Source of the DNA: Variovorax saccharolyticus
Lineage (GTDB): Bacteria > Pseudomonadota > Gammaproteobacteria > Burkholderiales > Burkholderiaceae_C
Direction of reading: 5' to 3'
DNA: 64,000 nt
Assembly: GCF_030316765.1 (NCBI RefSeq)
Contig: NZ_JASZYT010000005.1
Location: 186,001-250,000, forward strand
Shown here: positions 1 to 8,452 of the stretch, in pieces
How positions within the stretch are numbered: the stretch's first letter is position 1
Layout of the letters: each line of letters opens with the position of its first letter
Notes under the pieces: model-generated
Database searches by the model: none
Seen by the model: only the letters and a program-made list of their open reading frames with translations
Told to the model about the DNA's origin: nothing
Made by a program: the position numbers and the translations under genes

Positions 1-1273
1 CGATGAGGCGGGCGATGCGGAAGCCGCAGCCGCCGACCTGCACCAGCAGAACGTGGCCGGCGACGACCGCGACGCGCTGCTGCCGGGCGACAAGGTGGCG
101 CTGATCGTCGAGAACGACCTGGCTTTCGCGAAAGTCCTGATGCAGGCCGCGCGCCGCGCCGGCTTCAAGGCGCTGGTCAGTGCCAGCGGCGCAGTGGCGC
201 TGGCACTCACCGCCGACCACCGCCCGGCCCTGATCACACTCGACATCCACCTGCCCGACATGCCGGGCTGGCGCATCCTGGAGCGCCTGAAGGCCGACCT
301 GACGACGCGGCACATCCCGGTGTGCGTGGTGTCGACGGACGATTCGCGCGAGCGCGCCCTGAACTCCGGCGCCGTGGGCTTCCTCGCCAAGCCCCTGCAG
401 TCGATCGACCAGGTGGAGGCGGCCATGGAGCGGCTGCACGCCTTCGCACTGGCGGGTCCGCGCAAGCTGCTGGTGGCCATGCGCGACTCCGAGGCGCGGG
501 CGGCCTTGCTGGACGCCTTCGCCGGTGCCGAGGTGGCGATCTCGCTGGCCGAATCGAGGCAGGCGGTCGCCGGCGAGATCGCCGATGGGGCCGTCGATTG
601 CCTGGTCACGGACGGCTCCGTGCCGGGCTTCAGTCCTTCGGACCTGGCCGAGGCGCTCGAGGGCAGGGCGCCGGTGCATCAGCTGCCCGTGATCGTCTAC
701 GCAGCGCCCCAGGGACAGCTCGCGGGCGGTGCGCCGCTGGCGGCATGGAGCCGGGGCCTGGACGGCTCCGCATGGCGCGGCATCGGCACGATCGACGGAC
801 TGATCGACAGCTGCGCCTTCTTCCTGCATCGCAGTTTCGGCCTGATGTCGGAGCCCGAGCGCCGTGCCGTCGAGGCTGTCGGCGATGCCGCCTGTTCGCT
901 GGCCGGCCGCAAGGTGCTGATCGTGGACGACGACATGCGCAACATCTTCGCTCTGGCGACGGTGCTCGACCAGCAGGGCATGGTGATCCTCTCGGCAGAG
1001 AACGGACGCGACGCGATCCGGCTGGTGCAGGAGGACGAAGGCATCGACATCGTCCTGATGGACATCATGATGCCCGAGATGGACGGCATGCAGACCATGC
1101 GCGAGCTGCGCCGCCTGCCGCGCGGCAGGCAGCTTCCGCTGGTGGCCGTCACCGCCAAGGCCATGAAGGGCGACCGCGAGAAGTGCATCGAGGCAGGGGC
1201 CTGGGACTACCTTTCCAAGCCCGTGGATACGGCCTATCTGCTGGTCGTGATGCGGGGCTGGCTGTGCAGCTAG
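1..1273 (+). CDS. Multi-receiver hybrid signalling protein, C-terminal part (cut by window edge)
   Basis: The frame is open through the left edge, so only about 423 C-terminal residues are here and the real start lies upstream. Three receiver-like modules follow one another. The first keeps its phospho-acceptor (TLDIHLPDMPG) and a FLAKPL lysine. The second, about bases 465-830, has lost the acidic pair and looks degenerate. The third, from about base 908, is canonical with IVDDD, LMDIMMPEMDG and YLSKPVD. Tandem receivers of this kind usually end large hybrid histidine kinases, which is my inference for the missing part. The stop overlaps the probable start of the next two-component gene, suggesting translational coupling in one phosphorelay operon. 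Confidence 0.85.
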   Translation, partial: DEAGDAEAAAADLHQQNVAGDDRDALLPGDKVALIVENDLAFAKVLMQAARRAGFKALVSASGAVALALTADHRPALITLDIHLPDMPGWRILERLKADLTTRHIPVCVVSTDDSRERALNSGAVGFLAKPLQSIDQVEAAMERLHAFALAGPRKLLVAMRDSEARAALLDAFAGAEVAISLAESRQAVAGEIADGAVDCLVTDGSVPGFSPSDLAEALEGRAPVHQLPVIVYAAPQGQLAGGAPLAAWSRGLDGSAWRGIGTIDGLIDSCAFFLHRSFGLMSEPERRAVEAVGDAACSLAGRKVLIVDDDMRNIFALATVLDQQGMVILSAENGRDAIRLVQEDEGIDIVLMDIMMPEMDGMQTMRELRRLPRGRQLPLVAVTAKAMKGDREKCIEAGAWDYLSKPVDTAYLLVVMRGWLCS

Positions 1274-3489
1274 GCACCCCCCAGGGCCCGTCGCCGCAGC
1301 GCGATCCGGCTGCGGGCGAGCGCGCCAGCATCCTGATCGTCGACGACCTGCCCGAGAAGCTGCTGGTGTTCCGCACCGTGCTCGAGGAACTCGGCCAGGA
1401 CCTGGTCACGGTGCGCTCGGGGGCGGACGCGCTGCGCGAGATCCTCAAGCGCGAGTTCGCCGTGATCATGCTGGACGTGAACATGCCCGGCATGGATGGC
1501 TTCGAGACCGCCACGCTGATCCGCCAGCACCGGCGCAGCGCCCATACGCCGATCATCTTCATCACCTCGTACGCGGACGAGATCCAGACCGCCCGCGGCT
1601 ACTCGCTCGGCGCGGTGGATTACATCCTGTCGCCGGTCGTGCCGGAGATCCTGCGCAGCAAGGTCGGCGTCTTCGTGTCGCTCTACCTGATGCAGCGTCA
1701 GGTCGAGCGGCAGGTCGATGCGCGTGCCGCGATGATGGCGGCCGAAACCGCGCGCCGCATGGCCGAGGAGAGCGACCGGCGATCCTCCTTCCTGGCGGCC
1801 GCCAGCCAGGCGCTCAGCCGCTCGCTGGACATCGAGGTGGCGATGCGCGAGCTGACCGGCTTGCTGGTGCCGACATGGGCCGCGGCGGCGGTGGCCTGGG
1901 TCGCCGACCCGGAGCTCGGTCGCGGACAGTTCGCGATCGCCGCGCGGGGGGCGGGCGAGGGCTCGCCCGCGGTGGTGGCCGGCACCGGGCTGGGCGCGGA
2001 TGCCGCGGTCATGGCGGTCCTGCAGGATTCGACCGCACTGCGCCAGATCGGCAGGGTTCAAACAAGGGCCCTCCCAGGCCTGAGCGCCGGCGCGCTGGGC
2101 CATCCGGGCGCAGACCCCGGGGGACCGGTGCTGAATTCCGTCGCCGCGGTCGCGCTCCACTTCGGCGAGCGCGTGCTGGGCGTGCTGCTGGTGGCTTCGC
2201 CCGACGAAGCCGCCTGGACCCACGAGGCCGACCTGAACCTGCTGCAGGAAGTCGCGACACGCGCGGGCGCGGCGTTCGAGAATGCGCGGCTCTATCGCAA
2301 TCTCCAGCGCGAGATCGTGGAGCGGCAGGCGGCGCAGCAGGAGCTGCAGCAGGCGAGCCAGCGCAAGGACGAGTTCCTTGCCATGTTGTCCCACGAGCTG
2401 CGCAATCCGCTGGCCTCCGTTCACACGGCGATCGAGGTCATCCGGCGGGTGGCGGACAAGCATCCCAAGGTGGGGTGGGCGCTGGACCTGGCGAGCCGCC
2501 AGCTGCGCCAGATCACGCGCCTCATGGAAGAGCTGCTCGACGTCACGCGCATCAGCCAGGGGAAGATCACCCTCAAGTGCGAGCCGGTCGATCTCAGGGT
2601 CGTCATCGCGCACAGCATCGAGACCGTGCATCCGCTGCTCGAGAGCCGGCGCCAGACGCTCGGTGTGCAGATGCCCGAAGCGCCGATCTGGGTGCATGCC
2701 GACGGCGCGCGGCTCACGCAGGTGATCGCCAACCTGCTGCACAACGCCGCGAAGTACAGCCCGGAATCGACGCCGATCGACCTCTGCGTGGCGATCGTCG
2801 GCCAGGATGTCGAAGTCAGGGTCAGGGACCAAGGCATGGGCATCGACGAGGAGCTGCTGCCGCGAATCTTCGATCTGTTCGCCCAGGGCAAGCGGGGACT
2901 CGACCGGTCGCAGGGCGGCCTGGGCGTCGGACTGACCCTGGCCCGACGGCTGACCGAGATGCATGGCGGCCGGATCGAGGTGCGCAGCGGCGGGCGCAAC
3001 CTGGGGTCCGAGTTTCGCGTCACCCTGCCGCGCGGGGAGACGGTGCCCGCAGGCGAGGCGCCGGCCTGCGCGCCGGTCGGGACGCACCCGTTCCAACCCG
3101 AGCGCATCCTGGTGGTCGACGACAACCTCGATGCCGCGCAGGCCCTGGCCACCATGCTGGAGATGGAAGGTCACGCGGTTCGTACCGCGGTCGACGGCGA
3201 AGACGCGCTGGCATCGGCGGCCGAGTTCCGGCCCGATGTCCTGCTGCTGGACATCGGCTTGCCGCGGCTGGACGGCTACGAGGTCGCGCGCCGACTTCGT
3301 GCGGCGGGCGAGGCGGGCGTGCTCCTGATCGCGATCACGGGTTACGGCCAGCACGAGGATCGCCAGGCGGCGCTGGAGGCGGGCTTCGATTGCCATTTCG
3401 TGAAGCCGGTCGAGGCGGACAGCCTGCTCGAGAGCATCCGCGCCTGGCGCCAGGGCGCGCCTTCGCATGCGGGTCAGCGAGCACCGTGA
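1264..3489 (+). CDS. Hybrid sensor histidine kinase, REC-GAF-HisKA-HATPase-REC
   Basis: About 741 residues, soluble, with no membrane segment. Order: receiver (residues ~22-140, acceptor Asp71 in MLDVNMPGMDG), coiled linker, GAF-like domain (~190-345), HisKA with His377 in SHELRNPLAS, HATPase (N box HNAAKYS, G boxes DQGMGI and GGLGVGL), and a C-terminal receiver with Asp663 in LLDIGLPRLDG. In the first receiver the usual lysine is replaced by serine (ILSPVVP), a variant that may alter its phosphorylation switch. I chose GTG at 1264, which overlaps the upstream stop by 10 nt, because the receiver begins soon after it. No DNA-binding output is present, so the signal must pass to a partner outside the window. 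Ligand unknown. Confidence 0.9.
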   Translation: MQLGTPQGPSPQRDPAAGERASILIVDDLPEKLLVFRTVLEELGQDLVTVRSGADALREILKREFAVIMLDVNMPGMDGFETATLIRQHRRSAHTPIIFITSYADEIQTARGYSLGAVDYILSPVVPEILRSKVGVFVSLYLMQRQVERQVDARAAMMAAETARRMAEESDRRSSFLAAASQALSRSLDIEVAMRELTGLLVPTWAAAAVAWVADPELGRGQFAIAARGAGEGSPAVVAGTGLGADAAVMAVLQDSTALRQIGRVQTRALPGLSAGALGHPGADPGGPVLNSVAAVALHFGERVLGVLLVASPDEAAWTHEADLNLLQEVATRAGAAFENARLYRNLQREIVERQAAQQELQQASQRKDEFLAMLSHELRNPLASVHTAIEVIRRVADKHPKVGWALDLASRQLRQITRLMEELLDVTRISQGKITLKCEPVDLRVVIAHSIETVHPLLESRRQTLGVQMPEAPIWVHADGARLTQVIANLLHNAAKYSPESTPIDLCVAIVGQDVEVRVRDQGMGIDEELLPRIFDLFAQGKRGLDRSQGGLGVGLTLARRLTEMHGGRIEVRSGGRNLGSEFRVTLPRGETVPAGEAPACAPVGTHPFQPERILVVDDNLDAAQALATMLEMEGHAVRTAVDGEDALASAAEFRPDVLLLDIGLPRLDGYEVARRLRAAGEAGVLLIAITGYGQHEDRQAALEAGFDCHFVKPVEADSLLESIRAWRQGAPSHAGQRAP

Positions 3490-3493
3490 GCGC

Positions 3494-4120
3494 TCAGCGG
3501 ATGCCTTCCCGCTGCGCCACGGATCGGCCGTCGCGGGTCCAGACTTGCAGCAGGAAGTCGTCCTCTTCGTGGCGCACCAGCCGCGCCAGGCCGAGCCCGG
3601 CCAGCTGCGCATGCACCTGGTCGGTGGCCAGCCTGCGCTCCGCGAAATCGGGGCGCCAGTCGCAGGCGAGCAGCGTGCCCTCGGCATCGAGCGAGCGGTC
3701 GCAGCAGCGCGCCAGCTCGCGCATCGCCTCGGCGTCGAGAAAATAGCCGATCTCGCCGAGAACGATCAGGTCGAAGGCGGCGCCGCCGACCTGCCAGTCG
3801 GCCGGCAGGTCCTGCCTTTCGATGCTCACGTTGCGAAGCGATGCGGTACGCCGCCGCGCGATCTCGACCGCGCGGGCGGAACGATCGCTCGCGCTCAGCT
3901 TGTCGCAGCGTCCGGCGAGCGCCACGGTGAATTCGCCGATGCCGCAGCCGGGCTCGAAGGCATGGCGGTAGCGCCGCCGCCCCAGCGCGGCCAGGATCAG
4001 CGCGCGCTTGCGTTCCTCGTACCAGCGGTCGCGCAGCCCATAGGGATCCTCGGCGGCGCCATAGAGGCGGTCGAAGTAGGCTTCCGTGCCTTCGGCTCGG
4101 CGCGAGGGCGTCGGGTTCAC
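3494..4120 (-). CDS. Class I SAM-dependent methyltransferase, NodS-like
   Basis: 208 residues from a GTG that overlaps the TGA of the upstream deacetylase gene (GTGA). The SAM-binding Rossmann motif I is HAFEPGCGIGEFT, followed by an acidic strand (SASDRS) and motif IV-like DLIVLGEIGYFL. Overall it resembles the NodS group of N-methyltransferases, though substrate cannot be read from sequence. It is the last gene of a four-gene overlapping operon (glycosyltransferase, acyl-CoA-dehydrogenase-like, PIG-L deacetylase, methyltransferase). In nodulation-type chemistry a NodB-like deacetylation exposes an amine that NodS methylates. The deacetylase-methyltransferase adjacency here suggests an analogous deacetylate-then-methylate sequence on an amino sugar or amino alcohol; that is inference. 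Confidence 0.85.
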   Translation of the reverse strand: MNPTPSRRAEGTEAYFDRLYGAAEDPYGLRDRWYEERKRALILAALGRRRYRHAFEPGCGIGEFTVALAGRCDKLSASDRSARAVEIARRRTASLRNVSIERQDLPADWQVGGAAFDLIVLGEIGYFLDAEAMRELARCCDRSLDAEGTLLACDWRPDFAERRLATDQVHAQLAGLGLARLVRHEEDDFLLQVWTRDGRSVAQREGIR

Positions 4121-4869
4121 GTGAAGACCACCTCGAATGGCCGTGCAGCCCGTTCGACCGTCGTCGGACGCAGGACGGCTGCCCGCCCGGTCGACGCGTC
4201 GGCTTCGAGCTGGCTGGCAAAGGCCTGCACCGCACAGCGCTTGCGGCGGCTCGCGTCGGTATCGAGGCTCAGCCGCCGGGCCCGTGCCCAGGGCAGGCGC
4301 GGGTCGCCCGGCGCGGCCCAATGCCAGGCCCACACCGGCACCTCCACCAGCCTCGCGCCAGTGCGAGCGGCGGCGAAGGCGCAGGCGTGACCGGTGGCTT
4401 CATGATCGGGATGCCCGTCGCGTCGCCAGGTGCTGAAGACCACGTCGTTCCGCTCCAGCAGCGGCAGGAGCCGATCGGCCAGCAGGCCTTCGAGGCCCGC
4501 CAGGCCGCCATCGGGCAGGCCGAGCCGGATCGGCTCGATGTCGACGCCCAATCGATGCAGGGCCTCGCGGCTCTCGGAAGGACGTTCGCGCACCAGCCGC
4601 TCCACCGGCCAGTCCCGCGAGCCGCGGTGGCTGGCCGTGCCGTCGGTGACCGCGATCACGCGGATCGGCGCCCCGCGCCGCGCCAGCTGTGCCAGCAGGC
4701 CGCCGACCGCCAGCACTTCGTCGTCCGGATGCGGCGCGACGACCACTGCGCGCGAGCCCGCGGGCACCAGGGCCTCGACCGTGGTCGCGCGCAGCGGGTG
4801 CAGGCCGGTCCAGGACTGCCATTCGGCCTCGCTCGTGCCGTCGCCGCGGATCGCGCGGTCGTCCTTCAT
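4117..4869 (-). CDS. PIG-L family zinc-dependent N-deacetylase
   Basis: 250 residues. The PIG-L/LmbE metal motif is complete: AHPDDE-type APHPDDE (His47, Asp50, Glu51 in this numbering) and a second motif DGHPDHEATG near residue 150. The family removes acetyl from N-acetylglucosamine-type sugars such as GlcNAc-PI, GlcNAc-inositol or bacillithiol precursors. I prefer the ATG at 4869, with GGAAG about 8 nt upstream and 2 nt after the previous stop; an ATG at 4884 would overlap that gene. Its stop overlaps the methyltransferase start. No signal peptide is seen, so it acts in the cytosol. Substrate is unknown; the operon suggests a glycosylated small molecule. Confidence 0.93.
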   Translation of the reverse strand: MKDDRAIRGDGTSEAEWQSWTGLHPLRATTVEALVPAGSRAVVVAPHPDDEVLAVGGLLAQLARRGAPIRVIAVTDGTASHRGSRDWPVERLVRERPSESREALHRLGVDIEPIRLGLPDGGLAGLEGLLADRLLPLLERNDVVFSTWRRDGHPDHEATGHACAFAAARTGARLVEVPVWAWHWAAPGDPRLPWARARRLSLDTDASRRKRCAVQAFASQLEADASTGRAAVLRPTTVERAARPFEVVFT

Positions 4870-4871
4870 CG

Positions 4872-5927
4872 CTACAACTTCCATGGTGTGGCTTCCGCAT
4901 CGAGGACGCATTCGCCGAGCGCGGCGAGATCGCGTTCGGCATGGCTCTGGCGCATGAAGACGGGCAGGTCGGCGACCGCCCGCGCGAAGCGCGCATCGCG
5001 GCACAGGGGCGCTGCACCCGTGGCGCGGCAGGCGTGGGCAATGAGCGCATGGGCCGCGTCCTCGACCACCAGACGCAGGCGCAGCGCGAGCTGACGCGCA
5101 TCCTCGCCGGGGCGGGCATCGATCCATGCGGCGCTTTCGCGCAGCACGGCCGCGGCGGCAGACAGCGCCGTGTCGATCGCGCCCAGGTGCGCGAGGCGGT
5201 GGGCGTCGGGCTTGGTGCCGCAGAAGCCACGCGTCTGGCGTGCGATGCCGAGCGCGCCGCCGAACCAGCATGCCGCGATCCCGGCGCCGCCCTGCCAGAA
5301 GCCGGGCCGCCGCACATAGTCGCCGGGGCGGCCGATCTGGTGTGCCGCTGCGCCTTCGAAGCGGACGTCCACGCTGCCGCTGCCGGCCATGCCGACCGCA
5401 TGCCAGCCTTCGTCGGTGACGATCACGGCGGGCTGGCCGAGCGCCACTTCCGCGAGGCAGGGCTCGCCCTCGGCGTTCCAGCAGCTCACGACCGCATGCG
5501 TGACGCTGCGGGCGCCCGAGCACCAGGCCTTGGTGCCGTGCAGGCGGATCGGGGCCGGGCCCGAGCGGTGCGCCGGGAGGGCTTCCAGCGTCACCCGCGC
5601 ATCGGGCGGCTCCGCGCACCAGGTGGCCCAGCGCGTGCCGGCAACCGCATCCGCGGCGCCGAGTTCGCGGCGGATCGCGAGCGCATCGGTGTGGCCCTCG
5701 AAGAGCTTGACCAGCGAGAGATCGTGCGCCGCCACTTCGGACAGCATGCGCCAGCGCTCGAGCGTGGCGCCGGAACCCGGCAGCGGCAGGCGGTCGACGC
5801 CTGCATCCACCAGGTGCTCGAGCGAGAGCGCCTCCCGGTGCCGAGCCCGGAGGCGCTCCAGCGTGGCGGCGGCCTCGGGAGCGGGCATCGGGGAGCGTCG
5901 CAGGGATGAATCGTCGATCGGCATCAT
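4872..5927 (-). CDS. Acyl-CoA dehydrogenase-like flavoprotein
   Basis: 351 residues. The N-terminal helical part, a middle beta region (LHGTKAWCSGA resembles the GEKxWxTNG strand of the family) and a C-terminal helical bundle give the acyl-CoA dehydrogenase fold. The YEGT-type segment that carries the catalytic glutamate in classic members is not seen; the corresponding C-terminus reads RDARFARAVADLPVFMRQSH, closer to acyl-CoA-dehydrogenase-like oxidases or flavin monooxygenases. Its start ATG overlaps the glycosyltransferase stop (ATGA) and its stop lies 2 nt before the deacetylase start. It probably oxidises or hydroxylates an intermediate of the operon pathway; dehydrogenation of an acyl-CoA is not assured. 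Confidence 0.85.
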   Translation of the reverse strand: MMPIDDSSLRRSPMPAPEAAATLERLRARHREALSLEHLVDAGVDRLPLPGSGATLERWRMLSEVAAHDLSLVKLFEGHTDALAIRRELGAADAVAGTRWATWCAEPPDARVTLEALPAHRSGPAPIRLHGTKAWCSGARSVTHAVVSCWNAEGEPCLAEVALGQPAVIVTDEGWHAVGMAGSGSVDVRFEGAAAHQIGRPGDYVRRPGFWQGGAGIAACWFGGALGIARQTRGFCGTKPDAHRLAHLGAIDTALSAAAAVLRESAAWIDARPGEDARQLALRLRLVVEDAAHALIAHACRATGAAPLCRDARFARAVADLPVFMRQSHAERDLAALGECVLDAEATPWKL

Positions 5928-6637
5928 GTGGCGGCGACCGGCGGGGTTGCGGTTGCCGGCGCCACGGCGGCCAGGCTCGCCGCGAGTGCGTCCAGCAGGG
6001 CGTCGGCGAAGCCTCCACGGGCGCGGGCGTCGCGGCGCGAACTGGTGAGCACGCGCGGCTTCGCGCTCCACGCGATGCGGGCGCCGGTGGCCTCGAGCGC
6101 GCGCACCAGCGCGACGTCTTCGCTGCAGGCCAGATGGCGGAAGCCGCCCGCGCGCCGGTAGGCGGCGGCCGAGACGCCCAGGTTGGCGCCATGGATGTGG
6201 GAGTGTCCGTCGACGTCGGCGTAGGTGCGCAGGAAGTGAGCCTCGATGACGTCCGCGTGAACCCCATGGGCCGACCAGTCGTTGACGCCGATCGAACCGC
6301 AGACCGCATCGGCGTCCTGGGCGAGCTGGTCGACCAGCCAGCTCGGCGAGACCACGGTGTCGGCATCGGTGAAGGCCAGCCAGCGTGCGCCGGCGGCGAG
6401 CATCGCTTCGGCGCCCACTGCGCGCGCCACGCCGACGTTCCGTGCGCGCAGGCTGACGGTGCGCGCGCCCGCGCGCGCCGCGATCACGCCGGTCAGGTCG
6501 CTGCAGGCGTCCAGCACCACCACGATTTCGACCGGCTCGCCGTGCAGGCCCGGGTGCACCGCCGCGGCCATGACGGCATCCACGGCCTGGCCGATGAGAA
6601 GGGCTTCGTTGTGCGCCGGGATGACGATGCCGATCAT
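5924..6637 (-). CDS. Family 2 glycosyltransferase
   Basis: 237 residues, first gene of the four-gene operon. It starts IGIVIPAHNEALLIGQ, the GT-A nucleotide-sugar strand, has the metal-binding FTDADT (DxD-like) near residue 92, and an acceptor-side CSEDVAL (ED motif) further on. No transmembrane anchor is evident, so a soluble or peripheral cytoplasmic enzyme is likely. It is shorter than the usual ~300-residue cell-wall GT2 proteins. Start is ATG at 6637, with a weak GAG upstream. The 203 nt to the divergent oxidoreductase gene at 6841 must hold promoters for both directions; I could not pick them out with confidence. Confidence 0.92.
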   Translation of the reverse strand: MIGIVIPAHNEALLIGQAVDAVMAAAVHPGLHGEPVEIVVVLDACSDLTGVIAARAGARTVSLRARNVGVARAVGAEAMLAAGARWLAFTDADTVVSPSWLVDQLAQDADAVCGSIGVNDWSAHGVHADVIEAHFLRTYADVDGHSHIHGANLGVSAAAYRRAGGFRHLACSEDVALVRALEATGARIAWSAKPRVLTSSRRDARARGGFADALLDALAASLAAVAPATATPPVAAT

Positions 6638-6840
6638 GTTGTTGTCTCGCGGAGTGGAGTGCAGCGAAGGTAGTGGCAGGTCTTGTCCGCGCCGAGTCGG
6701 TGCGGGCGCCTAGGGCATGTAGGCGCGGGGCGGCAGGCGTCGACATCGCGTCCATCGCAGCGCTTGCGGGATCGATGCCTACGCCACCGTTGCCGCGCCG
6801 CTGGCGCGCGGCGCTCCGGCATCGTCCTAGCGTCGGCACC

Positions 6841-7911
6841 ATGATCAAAGTCCGCAAAGGCCAGGCACCCGGTCAGCTTCAACGCGCGGCCTTCCACGAG
6901 CGCTTCATGCAGTCCTTCTTCGACCCGGCCTTCGCGCCGGAAAGCGAGGCACTCGGCAGGCTCGAGGACATTGCATGGAAGGCCTACAAGGAAGGCCGCA
7001 AGGCGCCGCTCACGCGCCGTGCCGGCAAGGGATTCGCGGACCCCGAGTACCCGATCTCGGTCGACTGGCTGCAGGCCCGCTCGCGGCTGCGAAAGGCGCA
7101 GGCGGCCTGGGGGAGAGCGTCCACGCGCTCGCGCGTGCTGCTGGTGAACGGCTCGCCGCGCAATGACGGCACTTGCCCGGGCGAGATCTCGAAGACACAC
7201 CGCATGGTGCAGTGGGCGCGGACGCAGCTGGAGGGCGCCGGGATCGAATGCGACGTGCTCGACCTGAGCCTGCTGACCTCTGAGTACGGCCGGAGGATCC
7301 ATCCCTGCAAGGGCTGCGTCTCGACCGCCATGCCGCTGTGCCATTGGCCCTGCACCTGCTATCCGAACCATTCGCTGAACCAGGTCGGCGACTGGATGAA
7401 CGAGATCTACGAGCTCTGGGTCGCGGCGCATGGCGTGATCCTGTTCACGCCCACGCATTGGTACCAGGCCACCAGTCCGCTCAAGCTCATGATCGACAGG
7501 CTGGTCTGCGCCGATGGCGGCAACCCCGATCCGACCACCACCCACGGCAAGCATGCCGGCGAGGCGAAGGCGCTCGAGATGAAGGGCTGGGACTACCCCA
7601 AGCACGTGGCCGGCCGTGCCTACGGCGTGGTGGTGCATGGCGACGTCGCCGGCGTCGAGGACCTGCGCCGCAATCTCTGCGACTGGCTCGACTGGATGGG
7701 GCTGATCGACGCCGGCGCGCAGGCCCGCCTCGATCGCTACCTCGGCTACTACGAGCCCTATGCCACCAGCCACGATGCGCTGGACGCCGACAAGGCCCTG
7801 CAGGAGGAGGTGCGCAACGTTGCGCGCGCGGTGGCCGATGCGGTCGCGCAGCTGCGGGCGGGAAGGCTGAAGGTGCCCGACCGGGCCCTCAAGCGGCCGC
7901 GGCCGAAATAG
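6841..7911 (+). CDS. Flavodoxin-fold NAD(P)H-dependent FMN reductase-like protein
   Basis: 356 residues. The flavodoxin-like domain begins near residue 97 with RVLLVNGSPRNDGT, the FMN phosphate loop of NADPH-dependent FMN reductases, and continues with FTPTHWYQATSPLKLMIDRL, the second FMN-contact region. It is much longer than the usual ~190 residues because of an N-terminal ~95-residue helical, basic extension of unknown role. A Cys-rich stretch (HPCKGCVSTAMPLCHWPCTCYP) is unusual and could be redox-active or metal-binding. The gene is divergent from the glycosyltransferase operon, so it might supply reduced flavin to the acyl-CoA-dehydrogenase-like enzyme there; that link is inference. Confidence 0.85.
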   Translation: MIKVRKGQAPGQLQRAAFHERFMQSFFDPAFAPESEALGRLEDIAWKAYKEGRKAPLTRRAGKGFADPEYPISVDWLQARSRLRKAQAAWGRASTRSRVLLVNGSPRNDGTCPGEISKTHRMVQWARTQLEGAGIECDVLDLSLLTSEYGRRIHPCKGCVSTAMPLCHWPCTCYPNHSLNQVGDWMNEIYELWVAAHGVILFTPTHWYQATSPLKLMIDRLVCADGGNPDPTTTHGKHAGEAKALEMKGWDYPKHVAGRAYGVVVHGDVAGVEDLRRNLCDWLDWMGLIDAGAQARLDRYLGYYEPYATSHDALDADKALQEEVRNVARAVADAVAQLRAGRLKVPDRALKRPRPK

Positions 7912-7962
7912 GACTCGGCGCTGCGTCGGCGGCGGCGCCGTGGACGTCGCAACGAACCGGGC

Positions 7963-8361
7963 TCAGTGCGCCTTGGTCGACGCCGTAGGCGTCTCGGTGT
8001 GCAGCACGCAGCGCCATTGATCACCGTCCCGCACCCACGTCGACGTGTCGTTCATCTCCTGCGTGACGCTGTCCTTCTTGCCGCGCGGCGCGACACCCTG
8101 CTTGACGCGATAGCTGACGACCGCCGTGGTGTCGGTCGGGAACACGACCTCCATGTCGCTGAATTCGAAGGAAGTGACGACCATCGGACCCTGCTCCGCC
8201 ATCCTGCGATAGCCCGCATGATCGAACTTCATCGCCCCATGGGAACTGACCATCATTGCCGGCTCGGTGAGCAGGTCGAGCGCGACCTGGGCGTCGTTGT
8301 CCACCATCGACTGCCAGAACCGGGTCTCGAGGCCGATCAGCGTCTTGCTTGCAGCTTGCAT
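7963..8361 (-). CDS. NTF2-like (DUF4440/SnoaL-type) protein
   Basis: 132 residues with the cone-shaped NTF2-like fold pattern: an N-terminal helix (LETRFWQSMVDNDAQVALDLL), a middle helix (GYRRMAEQGP) and a long C-terminal sheet ending in the DGDQWRCVLHTET strand. DUF4440-type members are stress-related or polyketide-cyclase-like small proteins; no catalytic residues can be assigned. It is convergent with the oxidoreductase gene, 51 nt away, and follows the BrkB-type gene on the same strand after about 90 nt with AAAAGGAG just upstream of its ATG. Function unknown. Confidence 0.8.
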   Translation of the reverse strand: MQAASKTLIGLETRFWQSMVDNDAQVALDLLTEPAMMVSSHGAMKFDHAGYRRMAEQGPMVVTSFEFSDMEVVFPTDTTAVVSYRVKQGVAPRGKKDSVTQEMNDTSTWVRDGDQWRCVLHTETPTASTKAH

Positions 8362-8452
8362 TTCGCGACTCCTTTTCAGGGAAAGGTCCAGCCTGCGAAA
8401 TCGCGCCGCTGCGTGCTGCCGGGGTGCGCCTTCGCGCGACGTAGGGCCTGTC

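Noticed and set aside
1270..3687. 805-codon open frame opposite the hybrid kinase
   Set aside because: Arg/Ala/Gln-rich shadow; the plus strand has full HisKA, HATPase and receiver motifs.
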